Assembly (NCBI GenBank): GCA_037441775.1
Contig: JBBIRO010000007.1
Span: 1 to 64,000 of the forward strand
DNA length: 64,000 bases
Source of the DNA: CAMTWB01 sp037441775
GTDB lineage: Bacteria > Desulfobacterota > Syntrophia > Syntrophales > CAMTWB01
Direction: 5' to 3'
Made by a program: the position numbers and the translations under genes. The first letter of the stretch is position 1, and each line of letters starts with the position of its first letter. Under the pieces are notes generated by a model. It was not told the origin of the DNA and did no database searches. It worked only from the letters and a program-made list of their open reading frames with translations. This document shows positions 54,955-64,000 of the stretch, piece by piece.

Positions 54955-55677
54955 TCAAAAAATGAAGTCATCTCCGAAATAAAATTTCCTTGCGAGATCA
55001 CAGTTAATGATCCGTTCCCTGTCCCCCTCAACCAGAATGGCGCCTTTATTTAGTATATATGCCCGGTTACAGGTGGACAGGGTCTCTCTGACATTATGAT
55101 CGGAGATAATAACCCCGATCCCTTTGGATTGCAATTTTTCAATTATTCTCCTGATATCAGCCACCGCCAGGGGATCAATTCCGGCAAAAGGCTCATCGAG
55201 AAGAATGAACCGGGGCTCGGTAACCAGGGCTCGAGTAATTTCCAGCCGCCTTCTTTCGCCGCCGGAGAGAGAGTAGGCGTAATTAGATCTGAGATTTGTC
55301 AGATCAAGCTCGCCCAAAAGTTCAGCCAGTCTCTCCTGCCGCCTTTCCTCTGCCGACTCAACCATCTCCAAAATGGCCATGATATTGTCTTCCACTGTAA
55401 GTTTGCGGAAAACAGACGGCTCCTGCGGCAGGTAATTCATGCCCCTCCTGGCTCGCAGGTACATGGGCAGACGGCTGATATCCTCCTGATCGAGGATTAT
55501 TTTCCCGCTGTCCGGTTTCACCAGTCCCACGATGAGATAAAAAGTAGTGGTCTTTCCCGCCCCGTTGGGGCCCAGAAGGCCTACCACCTCGCCGGGATTT
55601 ATTTCGAGATCGACTGAGTCAACTACCTTCCGGCCAGAGTAGGTCTTGGTCAATCCTTCCGCCCTGAGTGTGCCCAT
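54955..55677 (-). CDS. lptB: LPS export ABC transporter ATPase LptB
   Basis: LptB powers extraction of LPS from the inner membrane with LptFGC. It has Walker A GLLGPNGAGKTTTFYLIVG, the signature YSLSGGERRRLEI, Walker B FILLDEPFAGIDP and the switch ISDHNVRETL. The ATG at 55677 begins MGTLRAEGLTKTYSG, as in the family; an upstream GTG at 55695 overlaps the lptA stop. No lptF or lptG is in the window. Confidence 0.96.
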   Translation of the reverse strand: MGTLRAEGLTKTYSGRKVVDSVDLEINPGEVVGLLGPNGAGKTTTFYLIVGLVKPDSGKIILDQEDISRLPMYLRARRGMNYLPQEPSVFRKLTVEDNIMAILEMVESAEERRQERLAELLGELDLTNLRSNYAYSLSGGERRRLEITRALVTEPRFILLDEPFAGIDPLAVADIRRIIEKLQSKGIGVIISDHNVRETLSTCNRAYILNKGAILVEGDRERIINCDLARKFYFGDDFIF

Positions 55678-55694
55678 GGGGCTTACTGCTCCCA

Positions 55695-56258
55695 CTATTT
55701 CTTTTTCTCTCGCACTTCGGTGGTGTAAATGGTGGCGCTTACCCGGACCTTATCGCTACCCTCGACCATGCCCCTGTTTTCCTCCAGGAAAACAGTCACC
55801 TTTTCCCCCTTGACGAGATTAGGCCCCTCGCGCAAGGTAGCATTTCCGGTCAGGATTATCTGCTGGGTATCCTGGATGAAAACCGCATCATCCCCGGTGG
55901 CCGTCCGTTCCTCCATTTGGATATTTACCCGCCCCCTGGCCTCTATGCGGTCAAGTTCACCGCCCCTCATGGGATCCCTGGCCGCAACAGGTCCGGCCTG
56001 GGTTTCTTTCTTGAAGTGTAGGATCAAACGGTCCGCCTTGATGGTCTTGTCTTCCTGTACGGCCACGACATTTCCCGTAAAGGTGACCATCCTCTTTTCA
56101 TTGTTAGCATCCAGTCTGTCTGCATCAATCTTGATGGGCTTTGGTTTATCCCGCTCCAGCCGGGGCTCCTTTCTTGCCTCCGCCGGCTGCGCCCCGGCGC
56201 TGCCGAAGGGCATCACCAGTAAAAAACAAGAAATAAAAATAAGCAATTTTTTTTTCAT
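55695..56258 (-). CDS. lptA: LPS transport periplasmic protein LptA
   Basis: LptA bridges the periplasm for LPS transport. It has a signal peptide (KKKLLIFISCFLLVMPFGSAGA) and an OstA-type beta-jellyroll with INIDAD-type (PIKIDADRLDANNEKRMVTFTGNVVA) and RADRLILHFK repeats. The 187-residue length is normal. It lies 4 bp after lptC and immediately before lptB. Confidence 0.92.
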   Translation of the reverse strand: MKKKLLIFISCFLLVMPFGSAGAQPAEARKEPRLERDKPKPIKIDADRLDANNEKRMVTFTGNVVAVQEDKTIKADRLILHFKKETQAGPVAARDPMRGGELDRIEARGRVNIQMEERTATGDDAVFIQDTQQIILTGNATLREGPNLVKGEKVTVFLEENRGMVEGSDKVRVSATIYTTEVREKKK

Positions 56259-56262
56259 TTGT

Positions 56263-56817
56263 TCACCTCGCCGGTTGAATCCGCGCCTTTACGGACGAGC
56301 TTAGGGTCAGGTGCTCATCTTTGAGCGAAAGGGTCATCCCCTTCGCCTGGACAGTGATAAAGTCATTTTCCATAATGACCGGCTCTTTCGTAAATATCTG
56401 CTCTTCCTTTTTCGAAAATCGCAGTAGCTGCGTTTTGAACCGGTCCCCCTTGTCCGAAATTATAACAATATTTCCCGAAAGTTCCATATCATTGCTTGCC
56501 GTGTCGATCTTCCCCCGGTCAGCGCTTAGATTATAAATGCTCCCGTCCTTCATGATAAATTTAATCTTGACCCGATCAAACAGTGCCGTATTTTCTTTTT
56601 TCAGGTAGCGGGCGGTATCCGCAATTATCTCCCATTTTACACCAGCAGTACCCAGTTCCTCGTATTTTACCTCTTTAACCTGAAGGTCAATATCAGCGGG
56701 GAGAATCTTCAGGAGGTCTGTTGGCTTCGGCTTGCCGGCAGTCCAAAAGTATCCTGCTAAAGCCACCAGCATAAGCGATGAAATGGCTAAGGCGATAAGA
56801 ATCTTTTTCTTTTTCAT
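56263..56817 (-). CDS. lptC: LPS export system protein LptC
   Basis: LptC is the bitopic inner-membrane protein that hands LPS to LptA. It has one N-terminal membrane helix (KKKILIALAISSLMLVALAGYFW) and a periplasmic OstA-like jellyroll (WEIIADTARYLKKENTALFD, NLSADRGKIDTASNDMELSG). The 184-residue length fits. It starts 116 bp after kdsC. Confidence 0.9.
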   Translation of the reverse strand: MKKKKILIALAISSLMLVALAGYFWTAGKPKPTDLLKILPADIDLQVKEVKYEELGTAGVKWEIIADTARYLKKENTALFDRVKIKFIMKDGSIYNLSADRGKIDTASNDMELSGNIVIISDKGDRFKTQLLRFSKKEEQIFTKEPVIMENDFITVQAKGMTLSLKDEHLTLSSSVKARIQPAR

Positions 56818-56933
56818 TTCCGCGGGCCGGTCATCAAGCTACCATCCTCCGCCTGGTTAAAAGCGCTGTTGATAATTGATATAGCACTGGCATTGGGGTA
56901 TGTAAAGGCGGAAATGAGGGGATGATGCTGCCG

Positions 56934-57473
56934 TCAAAGCTCGTAGCGGGCCGCGATGGCCGGCCATTTATCCTGGGCGCGGATCAGCAGTTCGCAGATC
57001 TCCCTGACAGCCCCCTTGCCGCCGTCGGCATTGGCTATGTAATGGACGTAACTCTTAACCACCTCGCAGGCATCGGCAACCGTGGCGGCGAAACCCACCC
57101 GCTTCAAGAGGGGGATATCCACCACATCATCACCGACGAAAGCCACCTGGTGGGGCAGCAGCCCTTTGCGCGCAATTATCTCCTCATAAATCTTAACCTT
57201 ATCTCTGGCGCCCTGATGAATTTCTTCTATTCCCAGCTCCCGGGCCCGATACTCCAGAGCCTTGGAAACACGGCCAGTGGCCAGTATTACCTCAATACCT
57301 CCCCCCATCAGGAGCCTCAGCCAATGACCATCCTTAACGTTGAAGTTTTTTGCTTCCACTCCCCGGTCATCGATAATGATTGCCCCATCGGTTAGGACGC
57401 CGTCGACATCGAGCAGTAGAAGCCGAATCGGCTTGAGCCTCTCCTGGAGTGTTTCGTTCAGATAATTCAGCAT
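56934..57473 (-). CDS. kdsC: 3-deoxy-D-manno-octulosonate 8-phosphate phosphatase KdsC
   Basis: KdsC removes phosphate from Kdo 8-phosphate. The 179-residue HAD protein has LLLDVDGVLTDGAI (catalytic Asp pair), LATGRVSKALE, and VAFVGDDVVDIPLLKRVG. It has no cap domain, as usual for this tetrameric class. It overlaps kdsA by 7 bp. Confidence 0.94.
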   Translation of the reverse strand: MLNYLNETLQERLKPIRLLLLDVDGVLTDGAIIIDDRGVEAKNFNVKDGHWLRLLMGGGIEVILATGRVSKALEYRARELGIEEIHQGARDKVKIYEEIIARKGLLPHQVAFVGDDVVDIPLLKRVGFAATVADACEVVKSYVHYIANADGGKGAVREICELLIRAQDKWPAIAARYEL

Positions 57474-58318
57474 CGATCATCTCCTTTTGCGGGGACATCA
57501 CCCTGTTTAACTAGCAGGTCAATCCCTTTCAGGGTTGCCAATAGACCAGGCAGTTGGTCGAGGTACAGAGAGTTTGGGCCATCGCACAACGCTTCCGGCG
57601 GATTGGGATGGACTTCGAAAAAAAAGCCGTCCACTCCCACCGCCGCCGCCGCCCGGGCCAAGGCCGGCACCATCTCTCGCTGTCCCGCCGAGGACGTACC
57701 AGCGCCGCCGGGCAGCTGGACGCTATGGGTGGCGTCATAGATCACAGGGTATCCCATCTTTCTCATAATTGTAAGTCCTCGAAAGTCTGAAACAAGATTG
57801 TTATAGCCGAAAGATACACCCCGCTCGGTAATCAGGATCTGTTCATTACCTGTGGACAAGACCTTGTCTATTACGTTAGCCATGTCCCAGGGGGCCAAAA
57901 ACTGCCCCTTTTTGATATTGACAATCCGGCCGGTGCGGGCAACTTCGCAGATGAAATCTGTCTGACGGGAAAGAAATGCCGGAATCTGCATGATATCAAG
58001 AACTTGAGCGGCAGGTTCGATTTCCTCAAAGCGATGTACGTCCGAAAGCAAGGGGAGGTTGTAATCCTGCTTGATTCTGGCCAGAATTGCGAGCCCCCGG
58101 GAAAGACCGGGGCCACGGTAGGAGTGGATCGACGTCCGGTTGGCCTTGTCATAGGAGGCCTTGAAAATAAATGGCATTTCCAGGGTTTCCGCAACTTTTT
58201 TCACTGCCAGGGCAATTGCCCGCGTTTTTTCCTCGCTCTCCACCACGCAGGGGCCTGCAATGAGCGCCAGCGGAAGACCGGCGCCGATAGTGAAATTTTT
58301 TAGACTCACTTTCCTCAT
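57467..58318 (-). CDS. kdsA: 2-dehydro-3-deoxyphosphooctonate aldolase KdsA
   Basis: KdsA joins phosphoenolpyruvate and arabinose 5-phosphate to Kdo 8-phosphate for the LPS core. The 283-residue protein has LIAGPCVVESEE, FKASYDKANRTS, LSDVHRFEE, and the late FFEVHPNPPEALCDGPN. It overlaps kdsC, and follows the TPR gene by 9 bp. A KdsD-type isomerase is not in the window. Confidence 0.96.
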   Translation of the reverse strand: MRKVSLKNFTIGAGLPLALIAGPCVVESEEKTRAIALAVKKVAETLEMPFIFKASYDKANRTSIHSYRGPGLSRGLAILARIKQDYNLPLLSDVHRFEEIEPAAQVLDIMQIPAFLSRQTDFICEVARTGRIVNIKKGQFLAPWDMANVIDKVLSTGNEQILITERGVSFGYNNLVSDFRGLTIMRKMGYPVIYDATHSVQLPGGAGTSSAGQREMVPALARAAAAVGVDGFFFEVHPNPPEALCDGPNSLYLDQLPGLLATLKGIDLLVKQGDVPAKGDDRC

Positions 58319-58327
58319 AATCTGCTC

Positions 58328-60340
58328 CTATTTGAATTTTTCCTGCATTAGCCGAACTCCCAGAGCGCGGATCTTCTCTTTTGCTCTGGTTGAGGCGTGA
58401 TTAAGTTCCAAAGATTTGTGATAGGCCTGTCTGGCCTCCTGGTCCATTTTCTTTTTTTCGTAGGCCTCTCCCAGGCTCAAATAGACCTCATCGTCGTTGG
58501 GGTCAAATTTAAGGGACATCAGATAATATTCGATTTCCTTATCCGTATTTCCCAACTGGCCACTCGCATAGCCAAGGCTGGAATAGATTGAGGCCTTGGC
58601 CTGGCGACCAGTCACCATTTTCTCCAAGCGCAGGTAGGTTTTGACGGCCTTGTCAAACTGCTTGCCGTCCATGTAGCTTGTTGCCAGAATATCCAACACC
58701 TCCTTGGTCGGCTGCTGGGCGGCATATTTTTCATAAGCCTCTATCGCCTTTTTTTCATTTTTCATCTGTCCATAGGTAACAGCCAGATTGTAGTGGATGA
58801 TGGGATCATTCATACCCTGTTTTATGGCTGCTTCGTAGCGTTCAGCCGATTGAGCGTATTGCTTCAACTCCCCGTACGCGTAAGCCATATTTAGGTAAAC
58901 CGGACCCATCTTGGTAGATTTTTTACCCAGTTTGTCCAGTTTTTCGAAATGAGAGATGGCGCCGGAATAGTCCCTAAGCCTAAAAAGGCAGTTGGCCAGT
59001 CTCTCCAGGACATCCCCGTCGGTCGGCTTTACCTTCAGTATGGCCCGATAAGCGTCCGCCGCTTCCCGATCCATTTTATTTTTCTCGTAGGCCGCAGCCA
59101 GATTGAAACGAACCGTCTGGTCATCGGTCTTGATTTTAAGTGAACGCTGATAACTGTCGATCTCATCCTTGACCATACCCTTGTTTGAGTAGGCTATTCC
59201 GAGGATGGCATAAAAATTGGCATTCTTGGGCTGGAGTTTAATCAGTTCCTGGAGCCATTTGATTGCCTCATCATAGTTGCCGCCCTTCATCGATGCTTCC
59301 GCCAGGGCGACCATAATATTCTGATCTTTCGGCTGTTTGGCTTGGGCGACTTGATAATGCTCAATGGTTTTTTTCAGATTCCCGGTCCTCTCGTACAGTT
59401 CGCCAAGTCTGTAATGCACCAGGGGGTTTTGCGAGTCCGTTTTAAGTATTTCTTGATAAACTACAATCGCCCGGTCCGGTTTGCCCAGGTTTGTAAAGGC
59501 CGCGGCCATTTCATGACGGGCATTATTATCATGGGGGTCTATTTTGATTATTTCCTGCGCGGCTTGAATGACCTCGTTATAATCCTTCGACTTTAAATGT
59601 ATTTTCAGTAATTCCCGCCAGGCGGCAAGATCTTGGGGAGCAAGTCTTAAAACCTGCCTGTATTGTGCAACCGCCTCTGGGGTCTGACCCTGGCTTTCGT
59701 ACAGGGCCGCCAGCCTCTTCCTTGCTGAGGTATCGGAGGGAGTCATGGCCAGGGCATTCATAAGGAAATTAATCTGCTGTGCCTTGTTATCCGTGCTCCG
59801 TGCATGTCGCAGCCAGTCCTGCGGGGTTACTTCCACTGTAATCGGCAGTCTGGCGATCGTCTCGCCGTGGTATTTGATCAGGATGTTAAAGGCGGGCGCG
59901 TCTTTTACGCCCCCTGGCTTCACCTGTTGGCTGATGGTGGCATCCACCAGATTGGTTTCCACAAGTCGCTTGCGGTAGTCATTGTCATCGCCTAGTCCCT
60001 CTACGTCAAGGCTTATCCCCTTACCGGTCAGAGCATCGGTGGTCAATTCTTTGATTACAAATTCATCTTTATAGCGGATTCTCAGACTCTCCCCTTCCTT
60101 AAGGGTTTCGTCAATTCCATTTTTTTCCAGGACGAGATGGTAGAATTTAGGTGTTTCATTTAAAATCAAATGCCGGAAAGCGTTTTCCCCCCTCAGCGCG
60201 AGATAATCCATTGCTTTTGCTCGGCTGGGGCTGAATACTAAAAAAAAGCCGTAGAGGAGGCCGGCTATCAAAATTATCAGTAATATAAAGCCAAAGAAAT
60301 ATAATCCTATCCGTGAAATACCGTGATTCATTTTTCCCAT
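58328..60340 (-). CDS. Membrane-anchored TPR-repeat protein
   Basis: The protein has one N-terminal membrane helix (FFGFILLIILIAGLLYGFFLVF) and then an extracytoplasmic beta-rich region of about 150 residues. From about residue 200 to the end it has roughly a dozen TPR repeats (for example KDYNEVIQAAQEIIKIDPHD, YQRSLKIKTDDQTVRFNLAA). TPR arrays act as scaffolds; no enzyme domain is seen. The ATG at 60340 (MGKMNHG) has CAGGAA upstream; the longer frame begins TTG. Its place 9 bp ahead of kdsA suggests an envelope assembly role, as an inference. Confidence 0.8.
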   Translation of the reverse strand: MGKMNHGISRIGLYFFGFILLIILIAGLLYGFFLVFSPSRAKAMDYLALRGENAFRHLILNETPKFYHLVLEKNGIDETLKEGESLRIRYKDEFVIKELTTDALTGKGISLDVEGLGDDNDYRKRLVETNLVDATISQQVKPGGVKDAPAFNILIKYHGETIARLPITVEVTPQDWLRHARSTDNKAQQINFLMNALAMTPSDTSARKRLAALYESQGQTPEAVAQYRQVLRLAPQDLAAWRELLKIHLKSKDYNEVIQAAQEIIKIDPHDNNARHEMAAAFTNLGKPDRAIVVYQEILKTDSQNPLVHYRLGELYERTGNLKKTIEHYQVAQAKQPKDQNIMVALAEASMKGGNYDEAIKWLQELIKLQPKNANFYAILGIAYSNKGMVKDEIDSYQRSLKIKTDDQTVRFNLAAAYEKNKMDREAADAYRAILKVKPTDGDVLERLANCLFRLRDYSGAISHFEKLDKLGKKSTKMGPVYLNMAYAYGELKQYAQSAERYEAAIKQGMNDPIIHYNLAVTYGQMKNEKKAIEAYEKYAAQQPTKEVLDILATSYMDGKQFDKAVKTYLRLEKMVTGRQAKASIYSSLGYASGQLGNTDKEIEYYLMSLKFDPNDDEVYLSLGEAYEKKKMDQEARQAYHKSLELNHASTRAKEKIRALGVRLMQEKFK

Positions 60341-60446
60341 TGTCTTTTCCTGTGGGTCGTACAAAAATAAGGCTTACAGTCTCAATCGCTTAAGGCATAT
60401 TCAACAATGTTCCCACGCTGCTTATAACCGCGAACCTCACCGGCTT

Positions 60447-61391
60447 TCAACCTCGGGGATGGTAGCGCTGGTGGATCTCTCGGAGCCTTTCCCGAGTGAC
60501 ATGGGTGTATATTTCGGTCGTGGATATATCGGAATGACCGAGCATGGCCTGAACCGCTCTAAGGTCGGCTCCGCCCTCCAAAAGATGGGTGGCGAAGGAA
60601 TGTCGAAAGGTGTGGGGGTAAACCTTTTTGGCGATTCCGGCCATAGCCGCATAATATTTAATTATTTTCCATAATCCCTGCCTGGTGAATCCGCCGCCCA
60701 GACGGGTCAGAAATATTTCATTACATTTTTTATCCTGGAGAAAGATCGGCCTGGCCTGTTCCAGGTAATCCCGCAGGAGGCGATAGGCGGTCTGCCCGAT
60801 CGGAACAATTCTGCCCTTGCCGCCCTTGCCGACGGTGTGGAGGCAACCAACCTGCCAATTGATACTGTTCAAATTCAGGCCAACCAACTCGGAGACCCGC
60901 AAACCCGTGGCATAAAGGAGTTCCATAATAGCCGCATCCCTCAAGCCCCGGGTGGTGTTTTTTGCCGGCTGGGCCAAAAGGAGTTCCATTTCCAGCCTGC
61001 TGATCGTTCCCGGCAGCCGCGCCCAAACCTTGGCCTGCTGCAAATCGGTCAAGGGCGAAGAATATAATATTTTTTCCCTCAGGAGATAGCGGTAAAATCC
61101 CCTGATGGCCGCCAATGCCCGATTTACCGAATTGGGCGAAAGTCCGTCATTTCTCCAGCGTGCCATGAAGGAGATTACATCAGCCTCCGTTACACTGTCG
61201 AGACTGCCGGAGCCATCCCCCTTCACACCGGCCAGATAGCGTATAAGATCCCGCCGGTAGGCTTCGAGGGTGTTCAAGGCGACCCCCTTCTCCACCAGCA
61301 GGTAATTCAAGTAATCTTCAAGTATCCGGTCAATTTCCTTCGGCGGCAAAGCCTGACACGCTCCTTGTTTATGATTGACCCCGGGCTTCAT
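60447..61391 (-). CDS. xerD: Tyrosine site-specific recombinase XerD-type
   Basis: A XerD/XerC-like recombinase that resolves chromosome dimers at dif. The N-terminal SAM-like domain (LEDYLNYLLVEKGVALNTLEAYRRDL) is followed by the catalytic domain with Arg in ATGLRVSELVGLN, Lys in TVGKGGKGRIVPIG, HTFRHSFATHLLEGGADLRA and the Tyr in HSDISTTEIYTHV. A dif site could not be found by eye. It is the first gene of the minus-strand block and is not associated with integron or phage genes. Confidence 0.9.
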   Translation of the reverse strand: MKPGVNHKQGACQALPPKEIDRILEDYLNYLLVEKGVALNTLEAYRRDLIRYLAGVKGDGSGSLDSVTEADVISFMARWRNDGLSPNSVNRALAAIRGFYRYLLREKILYSSPLTDLQQAKVWARLPGTISRLEMELLLAQPAKNTTRGLRDAAIMELLYATGLRVSELVGLNLNSINWQVGCLHTVGKGGKGRIVPIGQTAYRLLRDYLEQARPIFLQDKKCNEIFLTRLGGGFTRQGLWKIIKYYAAMAGIAKKVYPHTFRHSFATHLLEGGADLRAVQAMLGHSDISTTEIYTHVTRERLREIHQRYHPRG

Positions 61392-61518
61392 ACGGCTTGC
61401 AACAGCGCGCCGTTATGCTATGAGACTAACCTGAAACGGATTTACATTCAAGAGTTTAATCTAAACCGGGTCTTCAAAATTTACCATAACTTTTAGCTCG
61501 ACAGGCAGCCTTTAGCTC

Positions 61519-64000
61519 ATGATTCATTATCCTGACAACCTCCCGATAGTTGCAAAAAAAGAAGAGATCATCACGGCAATAGATGATAACCAGGTAACAA
61601 TCGTAATCGGTGAAGCCGGCTCAGGTAAAACCACCCAGTTGCCCAAAATGTGCCTGGAATTGGCGGGACAGAGGCCTTCCTTGATCGGCTGCACCCAGCC
61701 TCGACGTATGGCCGCGGTTATGGCCGCCCGCCGGATTTCCCTGGAATTGGGTGAAGAAATGGGGCAACAGGTGGGCTACAGGATACGTTTTGATGAGAAA
61801 AGCGGCCCCCGGCAACGGATCAAGATCATGACCGATGGCATCCTGTTGATGGAAGCCCAGACAGACCCCCTCCTGCGCCGTTATGACACGATCATCCTCG
61901 ATGAAGCCCACGAACGCAGCCTCAACATCGATTTTCTATTGGGAATCATAAAAAAGATTACCGCGTTTAGGCCGCGTCTTAAGGTAATCATCACTTCCGC
62001 AACGATTGACGCCTTGAAATTTTCCCAGTTTTTCGATCGGGCGCCCATTATTGAGGTTTCCGGCCGGCTCTATCCGGTGGAGACAATCTACCGACCTCCT
62101 GATGCGACCGCCGGGGAAGAGCAAACACATATAGAAATGGCAGTTCAGGCGGCCGACGAGATATTATCCTGTTATCCGCCGGGCGATATTCTCATTTTTA
62201 TGCCTACAGAAGCCGATATCCGTGAAATGATGGCCCTGTTAGAGGGCCGGTATGGACGCGATACTTTGGTTCTGCCTTTTTTCGCCCGCTTAAGCCGTGT
62301 GGAGCAGGAGCGAGTATTTAAGACCAGTGAAGAAAGAAAGATCATCATCGCCACCAATATTGCCGAAACCTCCCTCACCATTCCTGGAACCAAGTATGTA
62401 ATCGACTCCGGCCTCTGCCGGATCAGTGAATACAACGCCCGAACCAAAACCACGAGTCTGCCTATCCGCGGCATATCCGCCAGCAGCGCTGACCAGAGGA
62501 AGGGAAGGTGCGGCCGTCTGCAAAACGGGATATGCTTCCGCCTTTATTCGGAAGAAGACTATCACCGGCTGCCCCTGTTCACGCCCCCGGAGCTGCAGCG
62601 CTCCAACCTGGCCGAGGTTATCTTGAGAATGCTTTACCTGGATTTGGGCGAGCCAGCGGCATTTCCCTTTCTCGATCCGCCGCCGTGGAAAAACATCCAG
62701 GACGGCCTGGATACCCTGCTGGAACTGGAGGCTATTGTTTATGCCGATCCCCCCCTCCCGCAGGCAAACCGGCAGGAGGCGGAGCAGGAAAAGCAACGGC
62801 GTCAGTTTAAGATTACTCCCCAGGGCCGCATGATGGCCCGGCTGCCCCTGGATCCCCGGCTATCTCGAATGATCATTGAAGCCAGGCGGGAACAATGCCT
62901 CACGGAGGTATTAATTATCGCCGCCGCCCTGACGATTCAGCATCCCCGTGAAGTACCCCTTGAGGATGCCAGGAAGGCGGCGGAGATCCACCTGCAATTC
63001 CAGAATAAGGATTCCGACTTTCTGGGCTTGCTGAAAATATACCAGGAATTTGAACGGATTACGGATGCCGGATCCTCACGGGGAGCGGCCAGAAAATTCT
63101 GCCGGGATCGTTTTCTCTCCTTCCGGCGAATGCAGGAATGGCGGGATATTGTGGAACAACTGAAAGCAATATTGGCGGAGCATGGCATAAAGATAGAACC
63201 TGCCTTGGCAAATGATGACCTGTCATACGAAAAGATACATAAATCAATCATCAGTGGCTACCTGTCGCAAATAGCGTACAAGAAAAAAAAGAATCTCTAT
63301 CAAGCCGCCCGCGGCAGGGAGGTACATGTTTTCCCCGGCTCCGATCTTTACAACAGCAAGGGCGCCAAGTGGATTGTGGCAACGGAGATGATTGAAACCT
63401 CCCGGCTCTACGCCCGGCGCCTGGCGCGGATCGAAAGCCGCTGGATAGAGGCGCTGGGTAAAAACCTTTGCCGCTATGCCTACCATAATCCCCGCTGGGA
63501 CAGCGGGCGAAGAGAGGTCGTTGCGGATGAGCAGGTGAGTCTCTATGGCCTGATAATTGTGCCGCGAAGACAGGTGTCTTATGGGCCGGTTGACCCGCGG
63601 GAAGCCGCGGACATCTTTATCCGCGAGGCCCTAATGGCGCCGGACGAGCAGCTTGACCTTGCATTTTTACGCCATAATATCGAACTGATAGAGAGGGTCA
63701 GATCCTGGGAAGATAAACTTAGGCGTCGGGATATCCTGGTCGGAGAGGAGGTCATCTTTGAGTTCTATCGCCGCCGGCTTCCTGAGATACACAGTCTCAA
63801 GAGCCTACAGAAATTAATCCGCTTGCAAGACGGAGATGCCTTTCTTAAGATGACGGAGTCTGACCTGCTGCGTAACCCTCCCCAGGTCGATCCCGGCAGC
63901 TATCCCGAGCAGGTATTAATAGATCAAAAGCCCGTTAATGTTTCCTATCTTTTTGCTCACGGAAACCCGGCCGACGGAGTTACCCTTAAACTGCCCCTGG
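61519..64000 (+). CDS. hrpA: ATP-dependent RNA helicase HrpA (5' part, runs off the window)
   Basis: The frame is open from ATG 61519 to the last base, about 827 codons without a stop, of a family near 1250-1300 residues. Motifs are IGEAGSGKTTQLPK (Walker A, about residue 32), TQPRRMAAV, LDEAHERSLNIDFLLG (DEAH), ITSATIDALKFSQFF (SAT), and ATNIAETSLTIPG with QRKGRCGR (motifs V and VI). The ratchet/OB region follows (FLDPPPWKNIQDGL). HrpA-type DEAH helicases unwind RNA and rescue stalled ribosomes in E. coli. No strong ribosome site is visible; the start is the first ATG before the conserved N-terminus. Confidence 0.93.
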   Translation, partial: MIHYPDNLPIVAKKEEIITAIDDNQVTIVIGEAGSGKTTQLPKMCLELAGQRPSLIGCTQPRRMAAVMAARRISLELGEEMGQQVGYRIRFDEKSGPRQRIKIMTDGILLMEAQTDPLLRRYDTIILDEAHERSLNIDFLLGIIKKITAFRPRLKVIITSATIDALKFSQFFDRAPIIEVSGRLYPVETIYRPPDATAGEEQTHIEMAVQAADEILSCYPPGDILIFMPTEADIREMMALLEGRYGRDTLVLPFFARLSRVEQERVFKTSEERKIIIATNIAETSLTIPGTKYVIDSGLCRISEYNARTKTTSLPIRGISASSADQRKGRCGRLQNGICFRLYSEEDYHRLPLFTPPELQRSNLAEVILRMLYLDLGEPAAFPFLDPPPWKNIQDGLDTLLELEAIVYADPPLPQANRQEAEQEKQRRQFKITPQGRMMARLPLDPRLSRMIIEARREQCLTEVLIIAAALTIQHPREVPLEDARKAAEIHLQFQNKDSDFLGLLKIYQEFERITDAGSSRGAARKFCRDRFLSFRRMQEWRDIVEQLKAILAEHGIKIEPALANDDLSYEKIHKSIISGYLSQIAYKKKKNLYQAARGREVHVFPGSDLYNSKGAKWIVATEMIETSRLYARRLARIESRWIEALGKNLCRYAYHNPRWDSGRREVVADEQVSLYGLIIVPRRQVSYGPVDPREAADIFIREALMAPDEQLDLAFLRHNIELIERVRSWEDKLRRRDILVGEEVIFEFYRRRLPEIHSLKSLQKLIRLQDGDAFLKMTESDLLRNPPQVDPGSYPEQVLIDQKPVNVSYLFAHGNPADGVTLKLPL

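Overview
The window looks like a piece of a Gram-negative, anaerobic deltaproteobacterium (Desulfobacterota), probably a Syntrophales-like syntroph. This is an inference. It rests on an LPS-transport and Kdo gene block, a glutaryl-CoA dehydrogenase of the non-decarboxylating type beside a glutaconyl-CoA decarboxylase alpha subunit, a tungsten/molybdenum aldehyde:ferredoxin oxidoreductase, several multi-cluster ferredoxin-type membrane proteins, and ferrous-iron uptake by FeoB. No rRNA gene is present to settle the taxonomy.

Layout: 1-3.2 kb (minus) holds the 5' part of an acyl-CoA carboxyltransferase gene behind a TetR regulator with a perfect 22-bp palindromic operator candidate, then a four-cluster ferredoxin plus cytochrome b module with no catalytic subunit. 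3.4-9.2 kb holds a HOGA-like aldolase, a phosphodiester glycosidase family protein, ubiX, tRNA-Gln, and a DUF362/NapH-type ferredoxin pair. 9.6-14.1 kb holds tRNA-Lys and the serC-serA-purA operon. 14.5-17.5 kb is the glutaryl-CoA/glutaconyl-CoA operon, closed by a strong terminator. 17.6-27.2 kb holds nadK, an rdgC-like gene, a GAF-fused PilB/GspE ATPase, mutS, a small membrane protein and a UvrD/PcrA-type helicase. 27.2-31.2 kb is an iron locus: a Fur-box-like promoter, feoB, a Cys-rich small protein and a DtxR-FeoA-type regulator. 31.5-36.4 kb holds rlmN, a eukaryote-type NADP isocitrate dehydrogenase and katG.

37-48.4 kb (plus) is a housekeeping run: secA-argJ, rpsB-tsf-pyrH-frr, and uppS-cdsA-dxr-rseP-tsaB. 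It covers protein export, arginine synthesis, translation, isoprenoid and phospholipid precursors, envelope stress proteolysis and tRNA t6A modification. 48.4-51.1 kb (minus) is an AOR with two MoaD/ThiS-like small proteins. 51.3-61.4 kb (minus) is the classic envelope block rapZ-ptsN-hpf-rpoN-lptB-lptA-lptC-kdsC-kdsA, preceded by a long TPR protein and a xerD-type recombinase. 61.5 kb to the end is an HrpA-type helicase that runs off the window.

The most distinctive unexplained feature is a dispersed intergenic repeat family (called R1 here). It is about 145-150 bp, MITE-like, with terminal inverted repeats close to TGACTTCGTAAAAAGTC and G-rich hairpin arms. It is often accompanied by a second hairpin repeat (R2). 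R1 ends touch or overlap the stop codons of nadK and katG, and one full copy lies between the Fur-like box and feoB.
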